Source: Marmoricola sp.
GTDB lineage: Bacteria; Actinomycetota; Actinomycetes; Propionibacteriales; Nocardioidaceae
DNA: 64,000 nt
Assembly (NCBI GenBank): GCA_025964775.1
Contig: JAOPYE010000028.1
Coordinates: 24,860-88,859, forward strand
Reading direction: 5' to 3'
Below are positions 50,165-59,124 of the stretch, one piece after another (position 1 is the first letter of the stretch; each line of letters opens with the position of its first letter). Position numbers and translations under genes: made by a program. Below the pieces are notes generated by a model. That model ran no database searches, had not been told where the DNA came from, and was given only the letters and a program-made list of their open reading frames with translations.

Positions 50165-50941
50165 GTGGCCGACTGGAAGCGTGGACTCCGCAGGGTGCTC
50201 TACCCGGCGTACGAGGCACGCATGGTGCGACGGATGCCGACCGACGGGCTGCCCAGGCACATCGGCGTCATGCTCGACGGCAACCGCCGCTGGGCGAAGG
50301 CGGTAGGCGCGGACACCGCCCACGGGCACCGGGCCGGCGCCGCGAACATCGAACCGATGCTCGGCTGGTGCGAAGAGGTCGGGGTCCAGGTGGTCACGCT
50401 GTGGCTGCTCTCGACCGACAACCTGAACCGGCCGGCCGAGGAGCTCGAACCGCTGCTGGGGATCATCGGCGACGCCGTCGACAGCCTGGCCGCCGAACGG
50501 CGTTGGCGACTGCACCCGGTGGGTGCGCTGGACCTCCTGCCGGCGGTGACGGCCGCCCGTCTCAAGGCAGCCGAGGAGGCGACCCGGGACGTCGACGGCA
50601 TGCTGGTCAACATCGCCGTCGGGTACGGCGGTCGTCGTGAGATCGCCGATGCCGTGCGCTCGTTGCTCCTCGAGCAGGCCGCCCAGGGCAAGACGTTGGA
50701 GGAGCTCGCCGAGACCGTGGACGTCGAGCACATCGCCGAGCACCTCTACACCAAGGGACAGCCGGACCCCGACCTGGTGATCCGGACCTCCGGCGAGCAG
50801 CGACTCGGCGGTTTCCTGCTCTGGCAGAGCGCTCAGAGCGAGTTCTACTTCTGCGAGGCCTACTGGCCCGACTTCCGCCGGGTCGACTTCCTGCGAGCCG
50901 TGCGTGCCTACGCGCACCGCGACCGTCGCTACGGTTCCTGA
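50165..50941 (+). CDS. uppS: Cis-prenyltransferase (isoprenyl diphosphate synthase)
   Basis: A 258-residue (Z)-prenyltransferase that elongates a prenyl diphosphate with isopentenyl units, making the lipid carrier for cell-wall precursors or a shorter precursor of it. The catalytic Asp is in IGVMLDGNRRWAK (residues about 33-45); conserved C-terminal residues are in PDLVIRTSGEQRLGGFLLWQ and SEFYFCEAYWPDF. Actinobacteria often have two such enzymes, one making short Z,E-farnesyl and one decaprenyl diphosphate; chain length is not certain here. GTG codons at 50162 and 50165 are both possible; the second fits the leaderless promoter. Confidence 0.92.
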   Translation: MADWKRGLRRVLYPAYEARMVRRMPTDGLPRHIGVMLDGNRRWAKAVGADTAHGHRAGAANIEPMLGWCEEVGVQVVTLWLLSTDNLNRPAEELEPLLGIIGDAVDSLAAERRWRLHPVGALDLLPAVTAARLKAAEEATRDVDGMLVNIAVGYGGRREIADAVRSLLLEQAAQGKTLEELAETVDVEHIAEHLYTKGQPDPDLVIRTSGEQRLGGFLLWQSAQSEFYFCEAYWPDFRRVDFLRAVRAYAHRDRRYGS

Positions 50942-51240
50942 GGAAGGCGCGCAGCGCCTGTCTCGAAGGGCGGCTCCTGAGGCGCCCTACCGAGCATCCC
51001 GCGAGCGTTCATGCGCCCGTAACCCGCTACCGGGCGTGTCTTCGCGAATATGGAAGCCGCAAGTCGTACTTTTTTCGCATCGGCCTGCAACGGTTGCAGG
51101 TCGCGCCGAAAGGCAGGTTCGTGAGAGATCACGGCTCCAGGGGTTCGCACTCAGTCCCCGGCCTGTCCCGGTCCGAGCACAACTGCTAGGACCGGGGTGC
51201 GCTGAGTGCGCGTACCCGGGTCCGTGAGGGGAAACATCTC
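50942..51240 (+). promoter_or_regulatory. Hairpin-rich region between uppS and phoH2
   Basis: About 300 nt without a gene, with many consecutive hairpins: AGGCGC-GCA-GCGCCT (50945-50959), CGCCCG/CGGGCG (about 51014-51036), CCTGCAA-CGG-TTGCAGG (51084-51100), GCC-GAAA-GGC (51105-51114), CGTGA-GAGA-TCACG (51120-51133), GGGG/CCCC (51140-51159) and CCCGGTCC/GGACCGGG (51168-51197), then the GAGGGGA ribosome binding site of phoH2. The first two may end the uppS transcript. The rest, with two GNRA tetraloops, looks like a folded 5' leader. I cannot match it to a known riboswitch. Confidence 0.5.
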
Positions 51241-52623
51241 GTGGCCACTGCGAAGAGCCCAACTGGCGGTACAGCCAGCAAGACCCCCGGCACCGCCCCC
51301 GCGGAAGCATCCGATAACGGGACACCCCAGCGACGTACCTACGTCCTCGACACGTCGGTCCTGCTGGCCGACCCCGGGGCGCTCAAACGCTTCGACGAGC
51401 ACGAGGTCGTCCTGCCGGTCGTGGTGATCACCGAGCTCGAGGGCAAGCGGCACCACCCGGAGCTGGGCTACTTCGCCAGGTCTGCGCTGCGGATGCTCGA
51501 CGAGCTGCGGATCCAGGCCGGTCGCCTCGACCAGCCGGTCCCGATCGGCGAGCACGGTGGCACCGTCCGGGTCGAGCTCAACCACACCGACGCCGAATCG
51601 CTCCCCTCCGGTTTCCGCCTCGGTGACAACGACACCCGGATCCTCGCTGTCGCCAACAACCTGCACCACGAGGGCTTCAAGGTGACCCTGGTCTCCAAGG
51701 ACCTGCCACTGCGGATCAAGGCCTCGGCCGTCGGCCTCGACGCCGAGGAGTACCTGGGCGAGCAGATCCATGAGTCCGACGCCGGCTGGACCGGCATGGC
51801 CGAGGTGGACGTGACCGCGGCCGATCTCGACGAGCTGTACGACGACACCGTGATCGACCTCGACGACGCGCGTGAGATGCCGTGCCACACCGGCCTGGTG
51901 CTGATCTCGGACCGGGGCAGCGCGTTGGGTCGCGTCGGCGCTGACAAGCGGGTGCACCTGGTCCGCGGTGATCGTGAGGCGTTCGGCATCCACGGGCGCT
52001 CCGCCGAGCAGCGCGTCGCACTCGACCTCCTGCTCGACCCCGAGGTCGGCATCGTGTCGCTGGGAGGGCGCGCGGGGACGGGGAAGTCCGCGCTCGCTCT
52101 CTGTGCCGGCCTGGAGACGGTGATGGAACGGCGCCAGCACAAGAAGGTCATCGTGTTCCGCCCCCTGTTCGCGGTCGGCGGTCAGGAGCTCGGCTACCTG
52201 CCCGGCAGCGAGTCGGAGAAGATGTCGCCGTGGGGGCAGGCCGTCTTCGACACGCTCGGTGCGGTGGCCAGCGCCGAGGTCGTCGAGGAGATCCTCGATC
52301 GCGGGATGCTCGAGGTGATGCCGCTGACCCACATCCGCGGCCGCTCGCTGCACGACGCGTTCGTGATCGTCGACGAGGCGCAGTCGCTGGAGCGCAACGT
52401 GCTGCTCACCGTGCTCTCGCGAATGGGCGCCAACTCCAAGGTCGTGCTGACCCACGACGTCGCCCAGCGCGACAACCTGCGCGTCGGGCGTCACGACGGT
52501 GTGGTCGCGGTCGTCGACCGGCTCAAGGGGCACCCGCTCTTCGCCCACGTCACCCTGACCCGCTCCGAGCGGTCGCCGATCGCGGCGCTGGTCACCGAGA
52601 TGCTGGAGCACGTCTCGATGTAG
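51241..52623 (+). CDS. PhoH2-type protein: PIN ribonuclease domain fused to PhoH ATPase
   Basis: A 460-residue fusion known as PhoH2. After a disordered N-terminus, the PIN domain (about residues 33-165) has the acidic metal-binding residues D37 (YVLDTSVLL), E65 ([10 protein letters not shown]) and the D pair in LGDNDTRIL. The PhoH ATPase domain (about 245-455) has Walker [10 protein letters not shown], Walker B-like [12 protein letters not shown] and the conserved [10 protein letters not shown]. Mycobacterial PhoH2 is a sequence-specific RNA helicase and RNase. The GTG at 51241 has GAGGGGA upstream. A hairpin-rich leader precedes it, and a long inverted repeat follows the stop. Confidence 0.93.
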   Translation: MATAKSPTGGTASKTPGTAPAEASDNGTPQRRTYVLDTSVLLADPGALKRFDEHEVVLPVVVITELEGKRHHPELGYFARSALRMLDELRIQAGRLDQPVPIGEHGGTVRVELNHTDAESLPSGFRLGDNDTRILAVANNLHHEGFKVTLVSKDLPLRIKASAVGLDAEEYLGEQIHESDAGWTGMAEVDVTAADLDELYDDTVIDLDDAREMPCHTGLVLISDRGSALGRVGADKRVHLVRGDREAFGIHGRSAEQRVALDLLLDPEVGIVSLGGRAGTGKSALALCAGLETVMERRQHKKVIVFRPLFAVGGQELGYLPGSESEKMSPWGQAVFDTLGAVASAEVVEEILDRGMLEVMPLTHIRGRSLHDAFVIVDEAQSLERNVLLTVLSRMGANSKVVLTHDVAQRDNLRVGRHDGVVAVVDRLKGHPLFAHVTLTRSERSPIAALVTEMLEHVSM

Positions 52624-52628
52624 TCGAC

Positions 52629-52672
52629 GGTTTCGACAGGCTCGACCACCGGTCGTTGAGCCTGTCGAGACC
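52629..52672. repeat. Inverted repeat with TCGACAGGCTC arms
   Basis: GGTTTCGACAGGCTC (52629-52643) pairs with 52658-52672 with one mismatch, around GACC-ACC-GGTC, which pairs again. It begins 6 nt after the phoH2 stop and can act as its terminator. This arm sequence is familiar to me as a recurrent intergenic repeat in related actinobacteria; only one copy is in this window. Confidence 0.65.
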
Positions 52673-52824
52673 AAGTCATCCGGTCCGGTGGTCTACCCCA
52701 CCAACCACACCAGCCACAACACGCCGAACGGATCTCACAGCGCGGCGAGCCGAACTTGATTCTCCGGCTCGTTTCGGGTTTAGGTGGTCCCTCGTTTCCG
52801 GCGTCAACCCGAGAGTCCTTTCCC

Positions 52825-53457
52825 TTGTCTGACAAGTACGTTCCCAAACATCGGAACGCACCAACGAGGCGCGCCCGCGCCAAGGCGAAGAACGCTGTGT
52901 ACTACTCGGGCATCGCTGCCATCGCGACCGGACTGACCGTCTCCGGCGGCATCGCAGCCCATGGCGCGACGCCGAACGGCACGTTGGTGAACCTCGCCGC
53001 CGGGAAGTCGCCGCTGACCGCAGCCGACCTCGCGAGTCGCGAGGCATCCGTCTCGCGCTCGAGCGTGGACCGCCGTACGCAGGTGGACGCGCTCAAGGCC
53101 GCCGAGCTCACGACGACCACGGGTGCGGTGGTGGCCCGTTCCGTCGACATCTCGAGGACCGATCCGAAGGCCCTGACCCGCGCCCTGATGTCGCAGTACG
53201 GCCTGAACCCGGCCGACTTCAACTGCATCGACGAGATCTGGACCCAGGAATCGAACTGGAACGTGCACGCCGCGAACCCGTCCTCCTCGGCGTACGGGAT
53301 CCCGCAGGCGCTGCCGGGCAGCAAGATGGCCTCAGCCGGCGCCGATTGGCAGAACAGTGCCGAGACCCAGATCCGCTGGGGCCTGTCCTACATCGCCAAC
53401 CGCTACGGCAGCGCCTGCGCCGCGTGGTCGTTCAAGCAGGGCCACGGCTACTACTGA
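52825..53457 (+). CDS. Secreted lytic transglycosylase-like protein
   Basis: A 210-residue exported protein if started at the TTG at 52825; the frame is open to 52756. A basic N-terminus (KHRNAPTRRARAKAKN) precedes a hydrophobic signal segment (YYSGIAAIATGLTVSGGIAAHGA). The C-terminal domain resembles actinobacterial SLT-type lysozyme-like proteins, with the catalytic Glu in DEIWTQESNWNVHAANPSS and the following SAYGIPQALPGSKM, WGLSYIANRYGS and [10 protein letters not shown]. It should cleave peptidoglycan glycan strands. The last 26 nt overlap the 3' end of the convergent SDR gene. The start is uncertain, because no good ribosome binding site is present. Confidence 0.84.
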   Translation: MSDKYVPKHRNAPTRRARAKAKNAVYYSGIAAIATGLTVSGGIAAHGATPNGTLVNLAAGKSPLTAADLASREASVSRSSVDRRTQVDALKAAELTTTTGAVVARSVDISRTDPKALTRALMSQYGLNPADFNCIDEIWTQESNWNVHAANPSSSAYGIPQALPGSKMASAGADWQNSAETQIRWGLSYIANRYGSACAAWSFKQGHGYY

Positions 53458-54289
53458 GCCCGACCAGCTCACGGCTCGTCTCGACCAGACGTCCCGCAAC
53501 GGCGTCGTCCTGCGCGAGCTCGGAGGGTTCCTTGATCCGGTTCTTCTCGTAGTAGCCGCCGCTGAGTCCCTCGACCTCGGGGCTGGTGGCCAAGTAGGTC
53601 AGGGTCGCGCCTCCCTCAGCGGGGCTGATCATGAAGAACCTCTTGACGACCGCGAGGACCGGCTTGGCCACCGCTGGTGCCCCGGCCCAGATGCTGGTGG
53701 CGACTGCTCCCGGGTGCAGGCAGTTCGCGGTGGCGGCGGTGCCTGCCAGCCGCACCGCCAGCGACCGGGTGTACATCACGTTGGCCAGCTTCGACCGGCT
53801 GTAGGCACGCATGATCTGGTAACCGCGCTCGTAGCCGAGGTCGTCGAAGTCCATCGTGCCCCGGTAGTGGCCGACCGACGCCGTGGTGACGATCCGTGCC
53901 GGGCCACTGGCAACGAGGCGGTCGAAGAGCAGCTCGGTGAGCAGGAAGCAGGCCAGGTGGTTGACCGCGAACGTGGACTCGTGACCGTCGACGGTCAGGT
54001 GCCGCTTGTCGTAGACCGTGCCCGCGTTGTTGACCAGGACGTCGATCCGCGGGTACGCCGCCAGCAGCTCGCCGGCCAGTCGGCGTACGTCCTCGAGGAC
54101 GGCGAAGTCGGCCACGAACGACTCGATCGCGACGTCAGGTGATTCGGTCCTCACCCGCGCGACGGCGGCGGCGAGCTTGGTCGGGTCGCGGCCGACGAGC
54201 ACGACGTGATGACCCTGGGCTGCGAGCTGGCTCGCAGCCTCCAGGCCGATGCCGTCGCTCGCCCCGGTGATGATGATGGTCTTGCTCAT
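53432..54289 (-). CDS. Short-chain dehydrogenase (retinol dehydrogenase-like)
   Basis: A 285-residue SDR. The cofactor-binding motif is TGASDGIG (residues about 8-15) with R34 in VGRDPTKL, which favours NADP. NNAG is in [11 protein letters not shown], the catalytic Ser in VTTASVGHY and the Y-x-x-x-K pair in [12 protein letters not shown]. The later region resembles retinol dehydrogenases and WW-domain oxidoreductase-like proteins. The ATG at 54289 overlaps the fumC stop (ATGA), so it is co-translated with fumarase, without any evident metabolic reason. The substrate is unknown. Confidence 0.88.
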   Translation of the reverse strand: MSKTIIITGASDGIGLEAASQLAAQGHHVVLVGRDPTKLAAAVARVRTESPDVAIESFVADFAVLEDVRRLAGELLAAYPRIDVLVNNAGTVYDKRHLTVDGHESTFAVNHLACFLLTELLFDRLVASGPARIVTTASVGHYRGTMDFDDLGYERGYQIMRAYSRSKLANVMYTRSLAVRLAGTAATANCLHPGAVATSIWAGAPAVAKPVLAVVKRFFMISPAEGGATLTYLATSPEVEGLSGGYYEKNRIKEPSELAQDDAVAGRLVETSRELVGLSSSRGPA

Positions 54290-55677
54290 GGGTGCGTCAT
54301 TCCTTCGGTGTCGAGCGCTGCATCGAGCTGTTCGAGGGTGACGACGCCGCGATCGACGTACCCCATCTCCAGGACCTGTTCCCGGATGGTGCGGCCGTGC
54401 TTGAGGGACTCCTTGGCCACCTTGGCGGCCTCCTCGTAGCCCAGGTACTTGTTGAGCGGGGTGACCACCGACGGCGAGGACGCGGCATAGCGCCGCATCC
54501 GATCGGCATCCGCGCTGATGCCGTCGACGCAGCGGGCGGCGAGCAGTCGCGTCGAGGTCGAGAGGATCCGGATCGACTCCAGCAGGTTGCGCGCCATCAC
54601 CGGCATCATCACGTTGAGCTCGAAGTTGCCGGCCGCGCCGGCGGTGGTGATGGCGGCGTCGTTGCCGATGACCTGGGCGCAGACCATCAGGGTCGCCTCG
54701 GGCAGGACCGGGTTCACCTTGCCGGGCATGATGCTCGAGCCCGGTTGCAGGTCGGGCAGGTGGATCTCGGCCAGGCCGGTGGTGGGGCCTGAGGACATCC
54801 ACCGCAGGTCGTTGCAGATCTTGGTCAGGCCGACCGCGATCGTCTTGAGGACGCCACTGAGCTCCACCAGCGAGTCCCGGGTGCCCTGGGCTTCGAAGTG
54901 GTTGCGCGTCTCGGTGAAGCCCTGCCCGGTCCGGCGGGCCAGCTCGTCGATCACCGCTTCCGCGAAACCCGCGGGCGTGTTGATGCCGGTGCCGACGGCG
55001 GTGCCACCGAGCGGGAGCTCGCGGACGCGGGGGAGCACGGACTCCAGTCGCTCGGTCGCGAGTCTGATCGTGGCGGCGTAGCCACCGAACTCCTGGCCGA
55101 GCATCACCGGGGTCGCATCCATCAGGTGGGTGCGACCGGACTTGACCAGTCCGGCGAACTCGATCGCCTTGGCCTCCAGCGCGGTGGCCAGTACGTCGAG
55201 TGCGGGTTCGAGGTCCTCGACGACACCGAGGGCCGCGGCGACGTGGATCGAGGTGGGGAACGTGTCGTTGCTGGACTGGCTGGCGTTGACGTCGTCGTTG
55301 GGGTGCAGGTCGGTCCCGGCCCGTGCCGCGAGCGACGCGATCACCTCGTTGGCGTTCATGTTCGAGCTCGTCCCGGACCCGGTCTGGAAGACGTCGAGCG
55401 GGAAGTGCGCGTCGTAGGTGCCGGTCATCACCTGCTCGGCCGCAGCGACGATCGCGGATGCCTTCTCCGGCGAGATCACGCCGAGGTCTGCATTGACGGT
55501 CGCAGCGCTGGCCTTGATCGCACCGAGCGCCTCGATGTGCCGTCGCTCCAGGGTCGTCCCGGAGATGGGGAAGTTCTCGACGGCCCGTTGGGTCTGTGCG
55601 CGCCACAGTGCGTCCGCCGGTACGGCGACCTCCCCCATGGAGTCGTGCTCGATCCGTGTGCCCTGCTCGGGGTCCAT
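54286..55677 (-). CDS. fumC: Fumarate hydratase, class II
   Basis: A 463-residue iron-independent fumarase of the TCA cycle, converting fumarate and malate. The superfamily signature [11 protein letters not shown] contains the catalytic Ser; other conserved blocks are [35 protein letters not shown], and [12 protein letters not shown] with the catalytic-site His. TAGCCT ends 6 nt before the ATG at 55677, so the message is leaderless. A second, iron-sulfur fumarase is encoded 1.1 kb upstream on the same strand. It is followed by the SDR gene with a 4-nt overlap. Confidence 0.95.
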   Translation of the reverse strand: MDPEQGTRIEHDSMGEVAVPADALWRAQTQRAVENFPISGTTLERRHIEALGAIKASAATVNADLGVISPEKASAIVAAAEQVMTGTYDAHFPLDVFQTGSGTSSNMNANEVIASLAARAGTDLHPNDDVNASQSSNDTFPTSIHVAAALGVVEDLEPALDVLATALEAKAIEFAGLVKSGRTHLMDATPVMLGQEFGGYAATIRLATERLESVLPRVRELPLGGTAVGTGINTPAGFAEAVIDELARRTGQGFTETRNHFEAQGTRDSLVELSGVLKTIAVGLTKICNDLRWMSSGPTTGLAEIHLPDLQPGSSIMPGKVNPVLPEATLMVCAQVIGNDAAITTAGAAGNFELNVMMPVMARNLLESIRILSTSTRLLAARCVDGISADADRMRRYAASSPSVVTPLNKYLGYEEAAKVAKESLKHGRTIREQVLEMGYVDRGVVTLEQLDAALDTEGMTHP

Positions 55678-55683
55678 GATCGA

Positions 55684-55689
55684 AGGCTA
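55684..55689 (-). promoter_or_regulatory. -10 box of a leaderless fumC promoter
   Basis: TAGCCT on the minus strand with exactly 6 nt to the fumC ATG. No ribosome binding site is present. Confidence 0.58.
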
Positions 55690-55811
55690 CTTCTGCGGTG
55701 GATGCAGCGTGCTCGGTGCCGACCGGCGGACACGACGTAATCCACACGGTCTTCATTACGCGTCACCAGAAATTGTCCTGCATTCGTGACTGGCGGCCGC
55801 GGTGTTGATGT

Positions 55812-55830
55812 CGGGCACCCAGGGTGCCCG
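55812..55830 (-). terminator. Terminator hairpin after the secreted Ig-like protein gene
   Basis: CGGGCACCC and GGGTGCCCG are perfectly complementary around one base (effective loop CAG). It lies 28 nt after the stop at 55858 on the minus strand. Confidence 0.65.
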
Positions 55831-55857
55831 CTCGCGGGGCCGGGGCGCCGATCAGCC

Positions 55858-56739
55858 CTACGAGGCGCTGAGGACGTCGTAGTGCATGACCACGGTGTAC
55901 TTGGCGACGTCGTACTGGGACTTGAAAGCCGTGGAAAGCCGCCAGTTGATCCACCCACCGTTGAAGATGAGCGCGCTGGGCGAGGCCGCCAGGCCGGGGT
56001 GCCAGCCCACCTTGCTCGCGATGAACTTGCCGGCGATCCAGGTCTGCTGGGAACTCGACCAGTAGTCGACCAGGGCTCGGCTGTTCGGCTTGGCCCTCGC
56101 GGCTCCGCCATAGGTCTGGACGCGGAGATCGAGGTAGCGTTCGGCCGCCGGCAGATGAACCGCGTGGATGGTGATCACCCTGCTGGCCGCCCACGTCTGG
56201 GCCCCGCAACGAGTGTTCGCGTAGTAACCGAGTGACCCCGCCCAGCCACGCCGTGACGGCCTGCGCAGCGTGGAGCACCGTCCGACGTTCTTGTACACGT
56301 ACCGGTTGGCGGCGATGGTCGCGGTGAAGGTCTTCGCAATCAGGTGCTGGCGCGACACGGCGACCGTCCCGGTGGTCGGGGCTGCCTCCTTGGCGCTGCT
56401 GAGCGCGAGGATCGTGTAGTTGCCAGCCGCGACGAGAGCGCCGCCGGTGTCGCGGCCGTTCCACGGGACCGACGAGCTCCCCGACGGCATGCTGATCTCC
56501 AGGACCAGGGTGTCGGCGGAGTCACGGATGTCGACGTACGCAACATTCGAGGGGTCGGTCGCATCCACCGTGATCGTGGTCGATCCCGGCCGCTGTGCGG
56601 TGTTAATGCCCGGGTAGATCGTCGTGTTCGACACCGTGATCGCGGTGACGTTGGGCGCAACTGCCTGCGTTGGCGAAACGCCGATCACGGTGATGGCGAG
56701 GCTGAGGAGAACGGCCAGAACGGGGGTGCGTCGCAACAT
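55858..56739 (-). CDS. Secreted protein with a FlgD-like Ig domain
   Basis: A 293-residue exported protein of unknown function. The signal peptide is residues 1-about 27 (LRRTPVLAVLLSLAITVIGVSPTQA). An Ig-like domain of FlgD type follows (about 35-125: NTTIYPGINTAQRPGSTTIT, SVPWNGRDTGGALVAAGNYTIL). The second half is beta-rich with two cysteines (GRCSTLRRP, NTRCGAQTW). GGAAGG precedes the ATG at 56739. It sits between the two fumarase genes and ends with a hairpin; a functional link with them is not apparent. Confidence 0.8.
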   Translation of the reverse strand: MLRRTPVLAVLLSLAITVIGVSPTQAVAPNVTAITVSNTTIYPGINTAQRPGSTTITVDATDPSNVAYVDIRDSADTLVLEISMPSGSSSVPWNGRDTGGALVAAGNYTILALSSAKEAAPTTGTVAVSRQHLIAKTFTATIAANRYVYKNVGRCSTLRRPSRRGWAGSLGYYANTRCGAQTWAASRVITIHAVHLPAAERYLDLRVQTYGGAARAKPNSRALVDYWSSSQQTWIAGKFIASKVGWHPGLAASPSALIFNGGWINWRLSTAFKSQYDVAKYTVVMHYDVLSAS

Positions 56740-56812
56740 CGCGTTGCCTTCCGGAGGAGATCGCATGACGAGAACTGGCCGTCAGTTGATCACATCGCGT
56801 CGGAGCTCGCGT

Positions 56813-58534
56813 CTACTTCTCCGAAGAACGCACGCGGATGCCGGTCCCGGCGAGCGAGCTCAACGGCACGGTCACCGTCCCACTCGGGTCGGTGAAGAAG
56901 TCGTTGCCCTTGTCGTCGACCACGATGAAGGCCGGGAAGTCGACGACGTCGATCTTCCACACGGCTTCCATGCCGAGCTCGGGGTACTCGATGACTTCCT
57001 GGCTTTTGATGCAGTCCTGCGCGAGCCGGGCCGCGGGGCCACCGATCGAGCCGAGGTAGAAGCCGCCGTGGCTGTGGCACGCCTCGGTCACGACCTTCGA
57101 GCGGTTTCCCTTGGCGAGCATGACCATCGAGCCACCGGCGGCCTGGAACTGGTCGACGTACGAGTCCATCCGCCCTGCCGTGGTCGGTCCGAACGAACCA
57201 GACGCCATACCGGCCGGGGTCTTGGCCGGGCCGGCGTAGTAGACGGGGTGGTTCTTCAGGTAGTCCGGCATCTCGCCGCCGGCATCGAGCAGCTCCTTGA
57301 TCTTGGCGTGTGCGATGTCGCGGGCGACGACCAGCGGGCCGGTCAGCGAGAGCCGGGTCTTGACCGGGTGCTTGCGCAGCTCGGCGAGGATGTCGGCCAT
57401 CGGCTGGTTGAGGTCGATCGCCACCACCTCGCCGCCGGAGCCATCCCCCGATGAAATCGTCTCGGCGACGCCAGCGTCCGGCATGTAGTGGGCCGGATCC
57501 GTCTCGAGCTGCTCGAGGAAGACACCGTCGGCCGTGATCTTGCCGAGCGCCTGCCGGTCAGCCGAGCAGGACACCGCGATCGCCACCGGGCAGGAGGCGC
57601 CGTGCCGGGGGAGCCGCACCACCCGGACGTCGTGGCAGAAGTACTTGCCGCCGAACTGGGCGCCGATGCCGAAGGACTGGGTCAGCTTGAAGACCTCCTC
57701 CTCCAGCTCGAGGTCGCGGAAGCCGTGCGCGCTCATCGACCCGGTGGTCGGCAGGTTGTCCAGGTAGTGCGCGCTGGCGTACTTCGCGGTCTTGAGGGCG
57801 AACTCCGCACTCGTCCCGCCGATCACGATCGCCAGGTGGTACGGCGGGCAGGCTGCGGTGCCGAGCGAGCGGATCTTCTCGTCCAGGAACTCCAGCATCC
57901 GGGTCGGGTTCAGGACTGCCTTGGTCTCCTGGAAGAGGAACGACTTGTTGGCCGAGCCACCGCCCTTGGCCATGAAGAGGAACTTGTACTCGGGCCCCTT
58001 CGATCCCTGCGCCGTCGAGTAGAGCTCGATCTGGGCCGGCAGGTTGGTCCCGGTGTTCCTCTCCTCGTACGTCGTCAGCGGAGCGAGCTGCGAGTAGCGC
58101 AGGTTGAGCTTGGTGTAGGCGTCGTACACGCCACGGCTGATCGCCTCGGCGTCGTCCGACCCGGTCAGCACACCCTCGGACTTCTTGCCCATCACGATCG
58201 CCGTGCCGGTGTCCTGGCACATCGGCAGCACGCCACCGGCGGAGATGTTGACGTTCTTGAGCAGGTCCAGCGCGACGAAGCGGTCGTTGCCTGAGGATTC
58301 GGGGTCGTCGATGATCTTGCGGAGCTGGGCCAGGTGCGCCGGACGCAGGTAGTGCGAGATGTCGTGCATCGCCTCGGCGGTCAGCTGCTGGATCGCCTCG
58401 GGAGTCACTCGCAGGAACTGCCTCCCGTCCGCCTCGAACGTGGAGACGCCTTCGCGGGTGACGAGCCGGTACGGCGTGTCGTCGTGCGAGGTCGGGAGGA
58501 GGTCGGAGTAGTGGAATTCAGGCTCGGTGCTCAC
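56813..58534 (-). CDS. fumA: Fumarate hydratase, class I (iron-sulfur)
   Basis: A 573-residue class I fumarase, single-polypeptide type, with an oxygen-sensitive [4Fe-4S] cluster. The N-terminal catalytic domain provides the cluster cysteines ([15 protein letters not shown] near residue 105, and further Cys in KYFCHDVRV and [13 protein letters not shown] regions). The C-terminal beta domain begins after about residue 400 with the active-site segment [26 protein letters not shown]. The length is as in other FumA/FumB-type enzymes. The GTG at 58534 follows TACCCT by 6 nt, so translation is leaderless. Confidence 0.94.
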   Translation of the reverse strand: MSTEPEFHYSDLLPTSHDDTPYRLVTREGVSTFEADGRQFLRVTPEAIQQLTAEAMHDISHYLRPAHLAQLRKIIDDPESSGNDRFVALDLLKNVNISAGGVLPMCQDTGTAIVMGKKSEGVLTGSDDAEAISRGVYDAYTKLNLRYSQLAPLTTYEERNTGTNLPAQIELYSTAQGSKGPEYKFLFMAKGGGSANKSFLFQETKAVLNPTRMLEFLDEKIRSLGTAACPPYHLAIVIGGTSAEFALKTAKYASAHYLDNLPTTGSMSAHGFRDLELEEEVFKLTQSFGIGAQFGGKYFCHDVRVVRLPRHGASCPVAIAVSCSADRQALGKITADGVFLEQLETDPAHYMPDAGVAETISSGDGSGGEVVAIDLNQPMADILAELRKHPVKTRLSLTGPLVVARDIAHAKIKELLDAGGEMPDYLKNHPVYYAGPAKTPAGMASGSFGPTTAGRMDSYVDQFQAAGGSMVMLAKGNRSKVVTEACHSHGGFYLGSIGGPAARLAQDCIKSQEVIEYPELGMEAVWKIDVVDFPAFIVVDDKGNDFFTDPSGTVTVPLSSLAGTGIRVRSSEK

Positions 58535-58540
58535 GGGGGA

Positions 58541-58546
58541 AGGGTA
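58541..58546 (-). promoter_or_regulatory. -10 box of a leaderless fumA promoter
   Basis: TACCCT on the minus strand, exactly 6 nt before the GTG of fumA. Confidence 0.55.
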
Positions 58547-58651
58547 GTCCGGACTGGTCCAGCCCGGCTCGGGCGGCCTTGGTCCCCAGGGTTGCCGGGC
58601 CCCGGTATCCGGCTGCTAACTTGACCGGACCCTGTCTCGAGGAGGCCTCCC

Positions 58652-59107
58652 ATGCGCACACGTTTCGCGCTCGTCATCGTCGCAATCGCCGCGGTCGCGT
58701 CGGCCTGCGGCAGCAGCAGTCCGAGTGCCACCGGAACCACAGGGACGACCACGCCGGCTGTGCCGACGCCGAGCATCTCGATCCCGGCGGGCGTCGGCCT
58801 CGATTGCGCCAAGTACGTCCACACGAGCCAGCAGATCTCGCAGGCGACGTCGAAAATGTTCACCGGCACGGTCGCGGACTTCACCACCGCGATGAACGTT
58901 CTCAAAGCCGAGTTCGCGGCGCTGAAGGACGGTGCCCCGTCGGACGTGAAGGCAGCGCTGGACGACATGACCTCGGCGATGACCGACATCGGCAAGATCC
59001 GGGCCAACCCGAGCTCCGCTGACCAGTCGCACCTGCAGACCCTGGCGCAGAAGATGCCGCTTGATGGTCAGAAGATCGCGGCGTACATCGCGACCAAGTG
59101 CCACTAG
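58652..59107 (+). CDS. Small lipoprotein
   Basis: A 151-residue lipoprotein: signal sequence RTRFALVIVAIAAVASAC with the lipobox VASAC and acylated Cys at residue 19. A Ser/Thr/Pro linker (about 20-45) leads to a helical domain of about 100 residues with two cysteines (LDCAKY and the C-terminal TKCH), which could form a disulfide. GAGGAGG before the ATG at 58652 is a strong ribosome binding site. It is divergent from fumA and convergent with the next gene. No function can be assigned. Confidence 0.82.
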   Translation: MRTRFALVIVAIAAVASACGSSSPSATGTTGTTTPAVPTPSISIPAGVGLDCAKYVHTSQQISQATSKMFTGTVADFTTAMNVLKAEFAALKDGAPSDVKAALDDMTSAMTDIGKIRANPSSADQSHLQTLAQKMPLDGQKIAAYIATKCH

Positions 59108-59124
59108 TCAGCCGCTGGTCGCCG

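Noticed and set aside
51100..51165. tRNA-like segment (GGTTCG and GGGTTCGCAC patches) in the phoH2 leader
   Set aside because: No acceptor stem or anticodon arm can be formed at proper distances.
52673..52824. Possible c-di-AMP (ydaO) riboswitch before the transglycosylase gene
   Set aside because: Such riboswitches precede peptidoglycan hydrolase genes in actinobacteria, but the conserved GGGGAC and GGGUGAAUCC-like segments are not present.
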